Shown piece by piece: positions 13,576 through 23,255 of a stretch of DNA of 64,000 nucleotides. The notes under the pieces were generated by a model. The model made no database searches. It was not told where the DNA came from and was given only the letters and a program-made list of their open reading frames with translations. The position numbers were made by a program, and so were the translations under genes. The stretch spans positions 1,550,001 through 1,614,000 of the forward strand of contig JAFKAC010000007.1 of the NCBI GenBank assembly GCA_025766275.1. Reading direction: 5' to 3'. The DNA is from Lactarius indigo (Eukaryota > Basidiomycota > Agaricomycetes > Russulales > Russulaceae). Each line of letters opens with the position of its first letter. Position 1 is the stretch's first letter.

Positions 13576-14179
13576 TCCATCAAGTCTGGCCAACGTTACA
13601 AGATTACTAACGAGCAAACTAAGTTGGTCGTCGATCTGCACGGTGGAGACCACAAGACCATCATGGGATGTCACCTCCACGGTGGAGCAAATCAACAGGT
13701 AACAACCGTCACTATTTGGATAACGTGTGCCTTATGCAACTATGACTTTCCAGTGGATCACGGAGAGACAAGTCAACGGCCAATGGGCCATTCGATCAGT
13801 CGACCGCAAGAAGTACCTCGGTGTTGAGAAAACTCTAGACAATGGAACACCTCTCGTTGGCCTCGACCAGCCTCAGCTCTGGGATATTGAGATTCTACCG
13901 GGCTGTGACGCTTCTAGGCCCAGTGTTAAGTACGCTATATCGCGTACCCCACCGGCGGGCGCTGCTGACTTCGAGTTCCCTTGACAGGCTCTGCCAGTCG
14001 CTCAATGGCACTTGTTTCGTCGCTGATTTCCCCCTCGAGAAGCTGGAACCTGAGGCCAAACTTCAAGTGTGCGTGGCTCGAGGAGGAGAAAACCAGGTCT
14101 GGGTTCTCGAAGAATGTGAGTTGTGTTTTGGTGTAGTCTGGCGAATCACGCAGCTAACTTAGTACTACTAGATTCTTGA
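13576..14179 (+). CDS. Ricin-B/RSA-type beta-trefoil lectin (start codon not found)
   Basis: Exons 13576-13698, 13754-13929, 13988-14115 and 14172-14179 splice in consistent phase to about 144 residues, close to the roughly 142 of the Rhizoctonia solani agglutinin. Visible features: SGQRYKITNEQ at the start, LVVDLHGGD, the (Q)QW motif across the first intron, DRKKYLGVE, LWDIE, and a second QVWVLEE near the end. These are the repeated hydrophobic and QxW-type positions of a ricin-B beta-trefoil, whose family binds Gal/GalNAc sugars. There is no signal peptide, as is usual for cytosolic fungal lectins of this kind. No ATG precedes the first codon in frame: the triplet directly upstream (13573-13575) is TAG, and copy 7 offers no donor in the needed phase. 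Either the start has been lost or an upstream exon was missed. Confidence 0.75.
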
Positions 14180-15242
14180 TTTGTTAGAACCTGTCTGACA
14201 GCAAAAGAGGAGCGGCGGTTGCGGCATGACCTCTTTCTCCAGGGTGGGAAAAATAGGTTACACGCGACTGTGAAAGTAACTCAGACTTTCCCTTCCCCGA
14301 ATGCCACTTTGATTCAACAGAAAAATATATATATTGGATAGTTGTCACGCTATGATTAAGCGTGATGTTTCATCTCTTCGAAGGTTCGGTGTAGCCCATT
14401 GTCTGCATCCCCGAGCGCGCTGCATTCGCGCGCACCCTTAGCGACTCAAGTACAATGCATTCACGACTGATGTGATTGATTATGCGACGCTCCATAGAGC
14501 GCCGATGCATGCACGATCGATTGTGTCGCTGGATACTGTAGGGCCAAAGCAGGTTCACCTTTCGCACTCCCGAGTGTGCTGCACCTGTGCGCGTCCCTAC
14601 TTACGTGAGAGTGACGCGTCACTGAACTCGACGGATATATTTACGAAGTTTAGCATTGTGCAGAAACCTGTACGACCAGTTGGGACACTTCGCACCTCCC
14701 TTAACATGCCTGACTCGAGATCTGGCCCAGCTTGTCTGAGCAGTGCCCCTCAGTGTTGTATTTGGCCGTCTTATATGCAAGATGTTCTCGCCTTTACGAA
14801 CTCTGAGCCCTGAGTACTGAGTACTGAGTGCTTGTAATACTTGGGTGCCCATGACGTCTTCAAATCTCTAGAGGCCAAGATATGTCAGTAAGAACACGAT
14901 CCCTTCAGCTTGCACCGTTCTGGAGTCAAGGTTTTAGATAGTTGGACTACCAAGAAATTGTTCATAATAAATATAGAACGTACACGACGTGCCCCATACT
15001 GGCCCATCGAGTTTCGTTGAAGGCAATATATTGTCGCGTTACCTAGATAACGTGACTTACTGCCCTTGGGGTCCGAAGTCCGAAGCTCCGAACCAGGGTC
15101 AGACACCGGGGACTATCAATATATCAACACTGGTTGCAACCGAACTTATGTCCACTTCAAATTAGTTTCTCGTCGATTTTGTCAATAGTACCGTTAGATT
15201 CAATTAAATTTTACACCATTTGTGACTGGTATCTATTGTCCG
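14180..15242. other. Spacer after the lectin gene
   Basis: 14180-14740 shows no array repeats and only short ORFs; AAATATATATATTGG at about 14323 is a simple repeat. From 14745 a shortened type B block returns (GCTCTGAGCCCTGAG, CTAGAGGCCAAGATATG, CCCTTCAGCTTGC). A tandem GAGTACTGAGTACTGAGT lies at about 14812. No gene is seen. Confidence 0.5.
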
Positions 15243-15320
15243 CACATGACCCACTGCCATGCATCCTATTAAAAAGCCAACACATGGACTTCTCCCGTAA
15301 ATCTCTCCTTATGCTTCACA
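15243..15320 (+). promoter_or_regulatory. Promoter module of copy 8
   Basis: CACATGACCC at 15243, TATTAAAA at 15267-15274; 78 bases to the ATG; same subtype as copy 7. Confidence 0.55.
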
Positions 15321-16033
15321 ATGCCTAGTAAGTGGTGCCATATTAGCGCCTGTAGGGAATGCATCATGCTCAATGCCTGTCCCCTTAGTTTTCATCCCTA
15401 TACTGTTGGCCGCCGCTGGTGCACTGGGAATACCTGCCTCCTTAGTTGTTACACTTTTGGGTGCCGCTGGTGGGACCACGGGTATTGTTCTAGCGCTAAT
15501 TATGGCTTGTTGTTGTTGTGTGACACCAATTGTGGCTTGCGTGGCCCTTGGTGTGGTTGTATTTGGCACTGCTGGACTAGTTGCTGGTGAGCCTCGCTGA
15601 TCATCGGCTGTCCCCTTAGGTTTCATACTTTTGGGTGCTGCTGGCAACCGTGGGTGTTGTTCTAACCCTCATTATAGCTTTTCTTCTTCTTTCTTGACAC
15701 CAATTGTGGCTTCCGTGGTCCTTGGTGTCGTTGGACCAGTTGCCGGTGAATCCCACTGATCGTTGATCATCACTGAAACTCTCACCTGCTCACATGAACG
15801 ATGTAGGCTCTATGGCCGCTGGCATACAAATTGGAATCGGCAGCGTCACGGCTGGTAGTCTCCTTGCGGCTGCTCAGAGCATGGCCATGGATGGAGCCGT
15901 CCCCACGGCCGTCGCAGCCGTTGGAGCAGGCATGGGCGCTGTGGGAGGTGCTGCTGCCAGTGCCACGTCTGTTGCTGCGACCGTTGCTTCCGTGGGCGTG
16001 GTGCGGCCTTGGCTGTTGTGCCTACTGCTGTAG
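15321..16033 (+). pseudogene. ISG12-like copy 8, with partial exon duplication and frame break
   Basis: Exon 1 (15321-15327, ATGCCTA) and an enlarged exon 2 (15389-15586, 198 bases) keep frame; the enlargement includes CLVVT-like and CCCC-containing segments not seen elsewhere. A second exon-2-like block follows at about 15620-15747 (TTTCATACTTTTGGGTGC to GTTGCCG). Exon 3 from 15807 reads SMAAGIQIGIGSVTAGSLLAAAQS, then leaves frame at GTGGGCGTGGTGCGG (about 15998) and stops at 16033. The continuing frame remains Ala/Val-rich to about 16060. Skipping the second block gives an in-frame transcript, so only the late frame break argues for a pseudogene, and one base in a G run would cure it. Confidence 0.6.
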
Positions 16034-17049
16034 GTGCTGCTGCCAAGGTTGCCGCTATTAGTATCTGTAAGGAATATGGTGCAGCGGGCAGTCAAATATA
16101 TGAGGGAACACGAGTGGGTGGGAGTTCCAGAGTAAAGCGTGTGCTCCTATCCCCACACTGTTATTCACAGATAACCGTCTAACTAGGGTAATATTACGAT
16201 TATCTAATAAGTCGGTCTAGTCTCGGTTTGTCGGACATTCCAGGCTGAATAGCGCTGAATCCCAACCGTATCATCGCCGCCCTCTCACCGCAAATCCTCC
16301 CCTTTACCGTACCCTTGTGTAAATCAAGTGAGGTCCAATTTATGATCTGAGCGTTGGAGTTGAATCTGAGAGCACTCAATACAATTCGCGGCGTTTCAAA
16401 ATTTTGACTTCCTACTTGGTTTAGAACTTCAGAACGACCGAGCAATCAGTGCGAGAATCAGTGCTTTGATTCACAGTGAACGTAAAATCGCAAGAGCATT
16501 CAAGCATTACACTACGTAATATTCCACAGTTGTGGATGAGACAAGAAACGAAAAAAGGATTCTTTTTATCTCGTCATTTGGTAAAGTGCAGCCTGGAGTT
16601 ATCCGAAGCGATGAAGGCTGCGCCGCCTCGAGGCGTTGAAGCAGGTCGATCATTCAGATGGGTTACGGGCAGCTCTGGTCTCCCGTGTGAATCCGAAAAG
16701 CTTGGTTTCTATGAGAAAGGTCGATCTGGAGTGACGATGTGCCCTTTGATTAGCCAACGACTTGCATGGCTCGAAAGTAGAGGGTGTAGTAATGCGGGTC
16801 GCCAGTCACAAGGCGGCGGTGTAATTGATAGGAGAATCACGTATCCTGAGCGCTTGTAGTAGTCCTTGTGTGCCCAAGTGAAGAATAGCTTCACTTTCTA
16901 GATGGCCTAGATAGAAGACACGATAGTGAAAACACGACACCTTGCATTCGCCCGTTCTGGGGCCCGGGGTGTGTCCATGTCAGACTGAAACTCCCCCGTC
17001 TGCCGCAACTAATGTCATCGGGTTTAAGTAATTTATTATCGACTGCCCT
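16034..17049. other. Tail of copy 8 and spacer before copy 9
   Basis: 16060-16255 is an insertion relative to copy 10: sequence leaves the array at GTATC (16056-16060) and resumes after another GTATC (about 16253) with ATCGCCGCCCTCTCA, the old end of exon 3. The insert starts with the same segment that leads into the lectin after copy 7. The 3' block follows (ACAATTCGCGGCGTTTCAAAATTTTGAC near 16381), then a partial type B block (16555-16790). No gene is seen. Confidence 0.55.
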
Positions 17050-17128
17050 CACATGACTCAGTCGTGCGTCCTCTTAAAACGCCTCCGGTGCATGGGTTTC
17101 TCTCGTAAATCGCTCTCCTCCCTTTACA
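17050..17128 (+). promoter_or_regulatory. Promoter module of copy 9
   Basis: CACATGACTC at 17050, TTAAAA at 17074-17079, CGCCTCCGGTGCATGGGTTTCTC leader; 79 bases to the ATG. Confidence 0.55.
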
Positions 17129-17615
17129 ATGGCCAGTGAGTGGTGCCACATTAACGCCTGTCGACAGTCCTTCGTGCTGAATGCCTGCCCTCAACTCATC
17201 CCACTTAGATCGCCCCAACCTGTTCATGGCTGCCGCGGGTGCGGTCCTGGGGGTCGTTCTGACTCCAGTTGTGACTCCCGCTCTCCTTGGAATCATCGGA
17301 TTTAGTGCCGTTGGGCCTGTCGCTGGTGAGTCTCGTTGATCACCACTGCCCTCACCTGCTTTTATGGACAATATAGGCACTCTGGCCGCCGGCATACAAG
17401 CAGGAATCGGCAACGTAGCCGCAGGCAGTCTCTTTGCGACCGCCCAAAGCGTGGCTATGGGTGGAGCCATCCCCGGGGTCGTCACAGCCATCGGGGCAGG
17501 CATGGGTGCCATGGGCGGTGCTGCCATGGGGGCTGGCGCGGGTGATGCGGACAATGAGGACAACGAGGACAATGAGGACAACGAGGACAACGCGGACAAT
17601 GGTGCTGCTGAGTGA
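17129..17615 (+). CDS. ISG12/IFI6-16-like protein, array copy 9 (acidic tail)
   Basis: Exons 17129-17135 (ATGGCCA), 17209-17325 and 17377-17615 join in frame for 120 residues. Exon 2 reads NLFMAAAGAVLGVVLTP..GFSAVGPVAG; exon 3 gives TLAAGIQAGIGNVAAGSLF and TAQSVAMGG. The usual Ala/Gly tail is cut short after GAMGGAAMGAGAG and replaced by an acidic run of Asp, Asn and Glu (DNEDNEDN pattern, about 17546-17602), encoded by a 9-base GAGGACAAC-type repeat. Beyond the stop, 17616-17800 still holds array-like tail codons and a Lys-rich segment in another frame, so the repeat probably expanded and closed the original tail early. Confidence 0.8.
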
Positions 17616-18130
17616 TGTCTGTCGGTGCGAGCGCAAATCGCATGGGCACGAACGTTGCCTTTGCTGTTGGCGGGGGCATAGGTACTGCTGCCTCGTGGCC
17701 TCAAGAGTTGCTGGCGTGAGCACCGCCGCTTCGAAGAAAAAAACAAGAAAAGGAGTCGAAAAGGAAGGGTTCTCGAGCCGCCACTGGACTCCGATTGGTC
17801 CAATCTGACCGTAATTGTTATTATTGTCCTGTACATTTCCCCTCTTGTTTCCCGTGCTGTGTCTCTACTGTGAGATTTGCTATGTATAATAATTGCGAGA
17901 ATTGGACACAATTCGCGGTGTTTCAAGTTTTTAACTCCCTACTTGGATTGAACTTGAGAACGACGGAGCAATTATTGCTTCGATTCAATGGCAAGATCGC
18001 AAGAGCGTCGTGACTCTACTGACAAACGCTCGATCAAACATTTATATTGGCACCCGTAAGGATTCCAACAGTGATACGTGACGTTGGTTTTTATTTATTT
18101 TACCATTTTATTACTGATATCCATTGTCCG
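17616..18130. other. Spacer between copies 9 and 10
   Basis: First holds the displaced tail of copy 9 (TCTGTCGGTGCGAGCGC to a AAGAAAAAAACAAG region), then the 3' block (GGACACAATTCGCGGTGTTTCAAG near 17903) and an AT-rich TTTTTATTTATTTTACC run. No separate gene is seen. Confidence 0.55.
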
Positions 18131-18209
18131 CACATGACCCCGCCATGCATCCTATTAAAACCCTAACAACACATGGGCTTCCCGTGTAAATCTCTCTTTG
18201 TCCCCTACA
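18131..18209 (+). promoter_or_regulatory. Promoter module of copy 10 (reference example)
   Basis: CACATGACCCC at 18131 is followed by CCATGCATCC and TATTAAAA at 18153-18160; the ATG lies 79 bases from the first motif and about 50 from the TATA-like box. The CACATG core is an E-box variant (CANNTG). Order and spacing repeat before nearly every copy, so I take the pair as a shared promoter rather than chance. Confidence 0.6.
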
Positions 18210-18833
18210 ATGCCTGGTAAGTAGTGCCACATTAGCGCCCGTAGGGAATACCTCGTGCTCAGTGCTTGCCTCTTAGCTATCATCCCTGTAGTTTTGGTTG
18301 CCACCGGTGCGGCCGCGGGTGTTGTTCTGACCCCAATTGTGGCTCCCGCGGCCGTCGGCGTGGTCGGATTTGGCGCCGCTGGACCAGTTGCTGGTGAGTC
18401 TCACTGATCATCACTGAAACTCTCAGCTGCTCACACGAACAATGTAGGCTCTATGGCCGCCGGCATACAGGCTGGAATCGGCAACGTCGCGGCTGGTAGT
18501 CTCTTTGCAGTCGCTCAGAGCGTGGGTATGGGCGGAGCCATCCCCGCGGCCATCACAGCCGTCGGAGCAGGCATGGGCGCTGTGGGTGGTGCTGCCGTCA
18601 GTGCCACGTCTCTCGGTGCGGGCGTTGCAGCCTCAGCCATGGGTGCGGCCACAGCCGTTGGTGGTGCTGCTGCAGGCGTTGGTGCTGCCGCTGCAGGCGT
18701 TGGTGCTGCTACTGCTGCAGGCGTTGGTGCTGCTGCTGTTGCAGGCGCTAGTGCTGCTGCTGCAGGTATTGGTGCTGCTGCTGCAGGCGTTGGTGCCCAG
18801 ATCGCCGCTTATGGTATCATTGCTGCCCTCTGA
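18210..18833 (+). CDS. ISG12/IFI6-16-like protein, array copy 10
   Basis: Exons 18210-18216 (ATGCCTG), 18277-18393 and 18448-18833 join in frame for 169 residues. Exon 2 gives IIPVVLVATGAAAGVVLTPIV and GFGAAGPVAG; exon 3 gives SMAAGIQAGIGNVAAGSLF and AVAQSVGMGG. The tail (about 18655-18800) repeats a unit of 7-9 residues of the form AAAGVGA, then ends QIAAYGIIAAL. The ending IIAAL matches the interrupted end of copy 8 and shows where exon 3 originally stopped in this subgroup. The GCTGCTGCAGGCGTTGGT-type unit is prone to slippage, which probably makes tail length variable. Confidence 0.85.
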
Positions 18834-21174
18834 CTGTAATCCCTACCCTGTACCGCACCCTTTCTTTTGTGTGAAATGTAAATCAAGTGGGTTCGGATCT
18901 GAGATCTGAACGTTGGAGTTGAATCTGAGGGCACTCGACACAATTCGCGGCGTTTCAAAATTTTGACTTCTTATTACTTGGTTTAGAACTTCAGAATGAC
19001 CGTGCATTGATTTACAGTTAAATCGTAAGAGCATTCAAACATCCAAACATTCGAGCTCGGAATTATAGTAAGCCATCCCACATTGTAGATGAGAGATAAG
19101 AAACGATAAAAAGGGGTTCTTTATCTCGTCATCTGGTAAAGAGCAGGACTAGCGGAATCATCTGGGGTGATGAAGGCTGCGTCGGCTTCGAGGCGTAGTA
19201 GCAGGGTTGATCGTTATGGGCGGCTCTGGTCTCCTGTATGAAGCCGAGAAGTTTAGTAACGTGTCTCTTCTATGAGAAACGTCGATCTAGCGCGACGATG
19301 TGCCCTTCAATCAGTCAATGGTTTTATGTGGGTCGAGGGTGTAGTCCCCCACGAGTGCCGATTGTTGGACCCGGGACATTCTGGACGTATTCTTAAAGCC
19401 GGAACCCATCGTGGCCATAATGGGTCAACAATAGGCGCCATCTGATAGTGCGGTATGGGGGAAATACGGTGCAGAAGTGATCGCTTGGGAGAGCAGCTGA
19501 AAAAGTGGATATAAGTTGGTATCTGTTCGCCTCAGTTATACCCCTCACGACAAAAAAGTGTGGCACCCGCACAAAGCGTCAATTGGGCACTCCATGATGC
19601 CACCAATGCCCGTGCGGGCCCCGGCAAAAGTGTGTCGTGGTGGGAAACTGGCCGAAGAGAAAAAGGGGCAATGGGAACAACGAGAGAAATCCACATCGAC
19701 GAGAACAAAATGCGAGCGTCGTGCCCTCGTTCAGCCAGTTCAGGGCAACGAGGTAGCACAAAAGCATCTGGACCACAAGTCAGTCATCATCTGACGCCGT
19801 GAACCCCGAGCTTCTGGGCCAATGACACTGTCTTGGGTTCATTCAAGCATCGGGGAATATAGAGGGCACTTTTTCTATCACGTGACTCATATTCTGTTTG
19901 TGGTTCCCATTGAGGCTCCATTTTGTTCCGCTTCGTATCCTGGCCCTGGCTCGATCGTTCGTCTCCGGATAAAAGAATTTTACGCCACGAGTTCGCGCTT
20001 TGAGACACAGCGTGTAGCCAATAGCAGTGGTCTCTGTGCGTCCATACCACTGGCAGACTCGAACTCAGACCCGGACTCGGATTCGGACTCATTCGAACCA
20101 GCAAAGCAATAAACACCTTTTTCGAGTAATTGAACTCGGACTGCGTTGCGCCGTCCGCGACCGTCCTAAGTCGTGTCCCTGGGTCTTCGCCATCATGATG
20201 GTCAAATTTAACGTGCCTATAGTACTGTATTCCGAAAATATTCCGACTCGGGCGCCAACGCGCCAACAACACCAGGCCACTTCCCTACCCGTGAACGGAC
20301 GGCTTGGCCATGACATTTCCTCTCCCCCTTGGTATTTCCCCTTAGGGCTGAACTGCTACGGGCCCCTCCCTCGGTTTGCTGTAAAAGTGCTGAACCATGA
20401 TTGGTACACTTCACTGATCCGCTCAAGTACAGTTGGTAGCGCTCGTTCTGAAAGCACCGCATCTCCAGGCTATCTATCTCCATTCCTTTTTATTCGTTCG
20501 CTCTGACCGGGATCAGCGATGTTGCTGGGATATATCCGCACGCGTGTAGAGCCGAGTCAATACAGTATCCGCCTCCTGGGAAGTTCGTCTTTTCACCACT
20601 CGAAAGAGTTAGCGTGTTTGTCCCTTTTTTTAAAAAAAAAAAAAAAAACCCCCCCGTATTTAAACTGGGACAGTACCTAGTTCAAGACCAGTGCTCCAAT
20701 CGGATCGACTACTCGCATGTTTGTCCTTTGAGCTTTCCTTGTTCCCGAAAAGCTAAAGAGTCCTCCGAGTCGGCAGTGTTGTATTTTGTTCTAATGATTC
20801 GATTCGGAGCTTGCTATGGCTGGGCGACGTTCGGACGGAGCAGGTAGATCTAGCCTCCTGTGCAAAGCATAGCCACGGCCCGCTATTTTGAGGGCTTCTC
20901 CGCACTCTATGACGGTTAGACCTTTCCTTTGGTGGACGAGAAAAACACTTTTGCTGAGAAGTCGCTATTCATTGTAAGGTGGCAGGCAGTATAGCACAAA
21001 CTCGTTGCTCTAAACTATATAACATACAAAAACATTCTGGCAAGTCGAATTGGGTAGTCCCCCAGCACGATTCGAGAACGCCACTAAAATTACACCAGTG
21101 AAGTCCGTATCCGCAATCAGGAAACCAAGTGTAGAACGCCAAGATCTGCGCAGCAGCTTCCAAGAAGTCGCCAT
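18834..21174. other. Gene-poor stretch after copy 10
   Basis: 18834-19400 holds the array 3' block (GACACAATTCGCGGCGTTTC near 18938) and a partial type B block. After about 19400 array similarity ends. 19400-21170 has only unsupported ORFs (up to 161 codons on the minus strand at 19787-20272, low in recognisable features) and a T7-A-run-C6 low-complexity tract at 20625-20657. Confidence 0.5.
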
Positions 21175-22683
21175 CTACCGCCCCGCATCAACAATCATGT
21201 CCGCCCACACACCAACTGCTGCCGCGGTCAGTTCTCTCGATGCAGGATCATCTTCAGTAGGATAGACGTATCGAAAGAAGTGTGGTGTGGCTGCGATTAA
21301 AGAAAATTTGGTTCAGCCGAGTCATCAAAACCACACACCGTGTCGTGGTGCTCACCATGGTCGGCCGGAATGCGGTGGGGTTTCGCCGGAAATAGGGAGG
21401 AGACTCTCCAGTACAGTCTATCATAGAAAGCGAGCAGCGCATGCCAGATTTTGGGGAGTCTTCCGTTTATGTACAAGGGCGGTGGTAGAAGCTTGTGACC
21501 CATGTCGACTCCGTGCTTACCGTACGTAGCAGTAGAGATACCGAGACAACTTCTGTAAATCGGCAGCCTAGTAGGTACACAAAACGTGGTAAATACTTTT
21601 CCGCAATCTGCCAGACGAAAAAGGACGTACCTCACCAAGCATCACTGCTGAAAACAAGAGTGCGCGAAGGTTGATACCGGATTGGACAAGTGCATCCACC
21701 GCGGTCCTATTAGTTGAAATAGTCGGGAGTGGTCGAATGGACGAGTAGAGGGGCCTACAGCAAGCCAACGGCACTCTGCACGTCCGCCTCGTCCTGGAAC
21801 GCTCTATCCCCTTCTCCAAGTTGTAAGGCCCGTGCAGGCTTCTGCATTGGGCCTAACACCTCTGATGTGGGGGTCAATGTCCTAGCTTGGAATCACGACG
21901 ACGAACGACCGCTAGACATACCGGGGTCGTTCGTAATAATCAAGGGCTTCAATTTGAGATCTGCGCCTTGCCAACGCAGGACAATGGCCGATTGAGACAC
22001 ATTGGTCCAGTCGAGTGAAGACAATCCTGTAAGATGGCGTGTGAGTATGAAACAGGCCGAAGATGAATGGGCGCCAAGATGTTACTGACACAGCTGGGTA
22101 AGATCGCCGCATGTAGTCGCGCACATTAGCGGCGTGGTAACCAACGCGGGAGGTATTGTACTTTTGCTTCCTGTTGCGCGAAGGTGGGCTAACGGAAGAA
22201 CGACTATGTATCCATCCCGAGGAACGCCGCCACGTACAAGATGTCTAGCGCCCTCTCCTGGGTCACGTAAACCCGCTCCACGTGTGGCACGTTTCGAAAT
22301 TCAGTAAAAATTTGCTGGACGAGCGGTGCATGGCGCCTTGGTTTACAGGGCAAGCACAAGGCGTTGTCGGGTGCGCGTCCGGTGAATGCGCCGATGACGA
22401 AAGCGGGACAGCAGAGCAAAAGGAGGATCAACAGGACGGGTGGCCCACGACGGGTGCGTGCCTTGACGTGGGAAGTCTGAATTGGCAAATGTATGCGGTT
22501 TTCAAGGGTGGAAGGGTCCTTCTCGGTGGGGCCATACAAGTCTACGGCTTCAAGATCGACGTCGGGGGAGGAACGAAAAGCGAAGTCGGCGGTGTGATAT
22601 GTAGCTCTGGGCAGTGGAGGGGCTGCCATGTTGGGGGATGGGCGAAGGGTGAAAAGTGACAGAGGCTCATTAGACGGGGGCAT
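21175..22683 (-). CDS. Divergent M20-peptidase (carboxypeptidase S-like) gene, possibly degraded
   Basis: A spliced minus-strand gene is suggested. Exon 1 (from Met at 22683) encodes a soluble N-terminus, then RTRRGPPVLLILLLLCCPAF, a single membrane anchor. Later pieces are separated by plausible introns: YHAANVRDYMRRSYPA (about 22150-22095), IVLRWQGADLKLKPLIITND (about 21990-21925), TAVDALVQSGINLRALLFS (about 21705-21645), ADLQKLSRYLY with GKHGVDM (about 21580-21510), and HFFRYVYPTEDDPAS to the stop at 21175. Order and spacing resemble vacuolar Gly-X carboxypeptidases, where F-YL-FP, W-GSD-SLKP-LL-AHQD, ALL-GF-P-RT and YL-YGK-GV occur in that sequence. The first metal-binding His is not seen (TND in place of AHQD), so activity is doubtful. 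In-frame stops between the pieces need introns that I cannot all place. Confidence 0.35.
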
Positions 22684-22884
22684 TGATATAACGAGGAGAG
22701 GTATATTAGGATTACATAGGATCAGATACGATAGCACGGCACCGAAGGAGTTGTGTACTTTTCGCATACATTTCACGATCCGGTCCTCTCGGAAACGGCC
22801 GAATATTCAGACTCCGCTTTTAAACACATTTCTATTGCTGATTCGAGCAGCACAACTATTAAATAATACCCCTTAAATTTCAGC

Positions 22885-23255
22885 TAAACCTATCCTCTGC
22901 CGTTGGTGGGGGCATAGGTACTGCTGCCCCAAGTGTCGTTGGCGTAAGTGCCCCGCTTTGAAGGAAAGAAACAAGAAAGAAAAGGAAGGGTGGCGCCCGG
23001 GCCGCTGCTGCCACCACCGAACTCTGAACTCTGACCACCCTGTACCTTTCCCCTGTTGCGTCCTTCTACTGTGAGATTTGGTATGTAAATTAATCGTGAA
23101 CGTTGGTCACAATTCGCGGTGTTTCAAGTTCATAACTTCTTACTTGATTTGGACTTGAGAACGGATGGACCAATTGGTGCTTCGATCCAAAGGCAAAATC
23201 GCAAGAGCGCCTTGACCAAGGCCTTGACTCCAAACGCCGGATCAAACTATCAAGA
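22885..23255 (+). pseudogene. 3' remnant of an ISG12-like copy (copy 9 type)
   Basis: From 22885 the array resumes in the middle of a gene: TCTGCCGTTGGTGGGGGCAT, GGTACTGCTGCCCC and the AAGAAACAAGAAAGAAAAGG segment match 17655-17770 downstream of copy 9, followed by its 3' block (GTCACAATTCGCGGTGTTTCAAG at about 23108). Exons 1-2 and the core are missing. It therefore marks the far edge of the non-array DNA lying at 19.4-22.9 kb. Confidence 0.6.

Noticed and set aside
13431..14179. A single fusion protein of copy 7 and the lectin
   Set aside because: The lectin exon needs a phase-0 donor and copy 7 offers only phase-1 or phase-2 candidates; a TAG lies in frame just before the lectin. Adjacent genes fit better.
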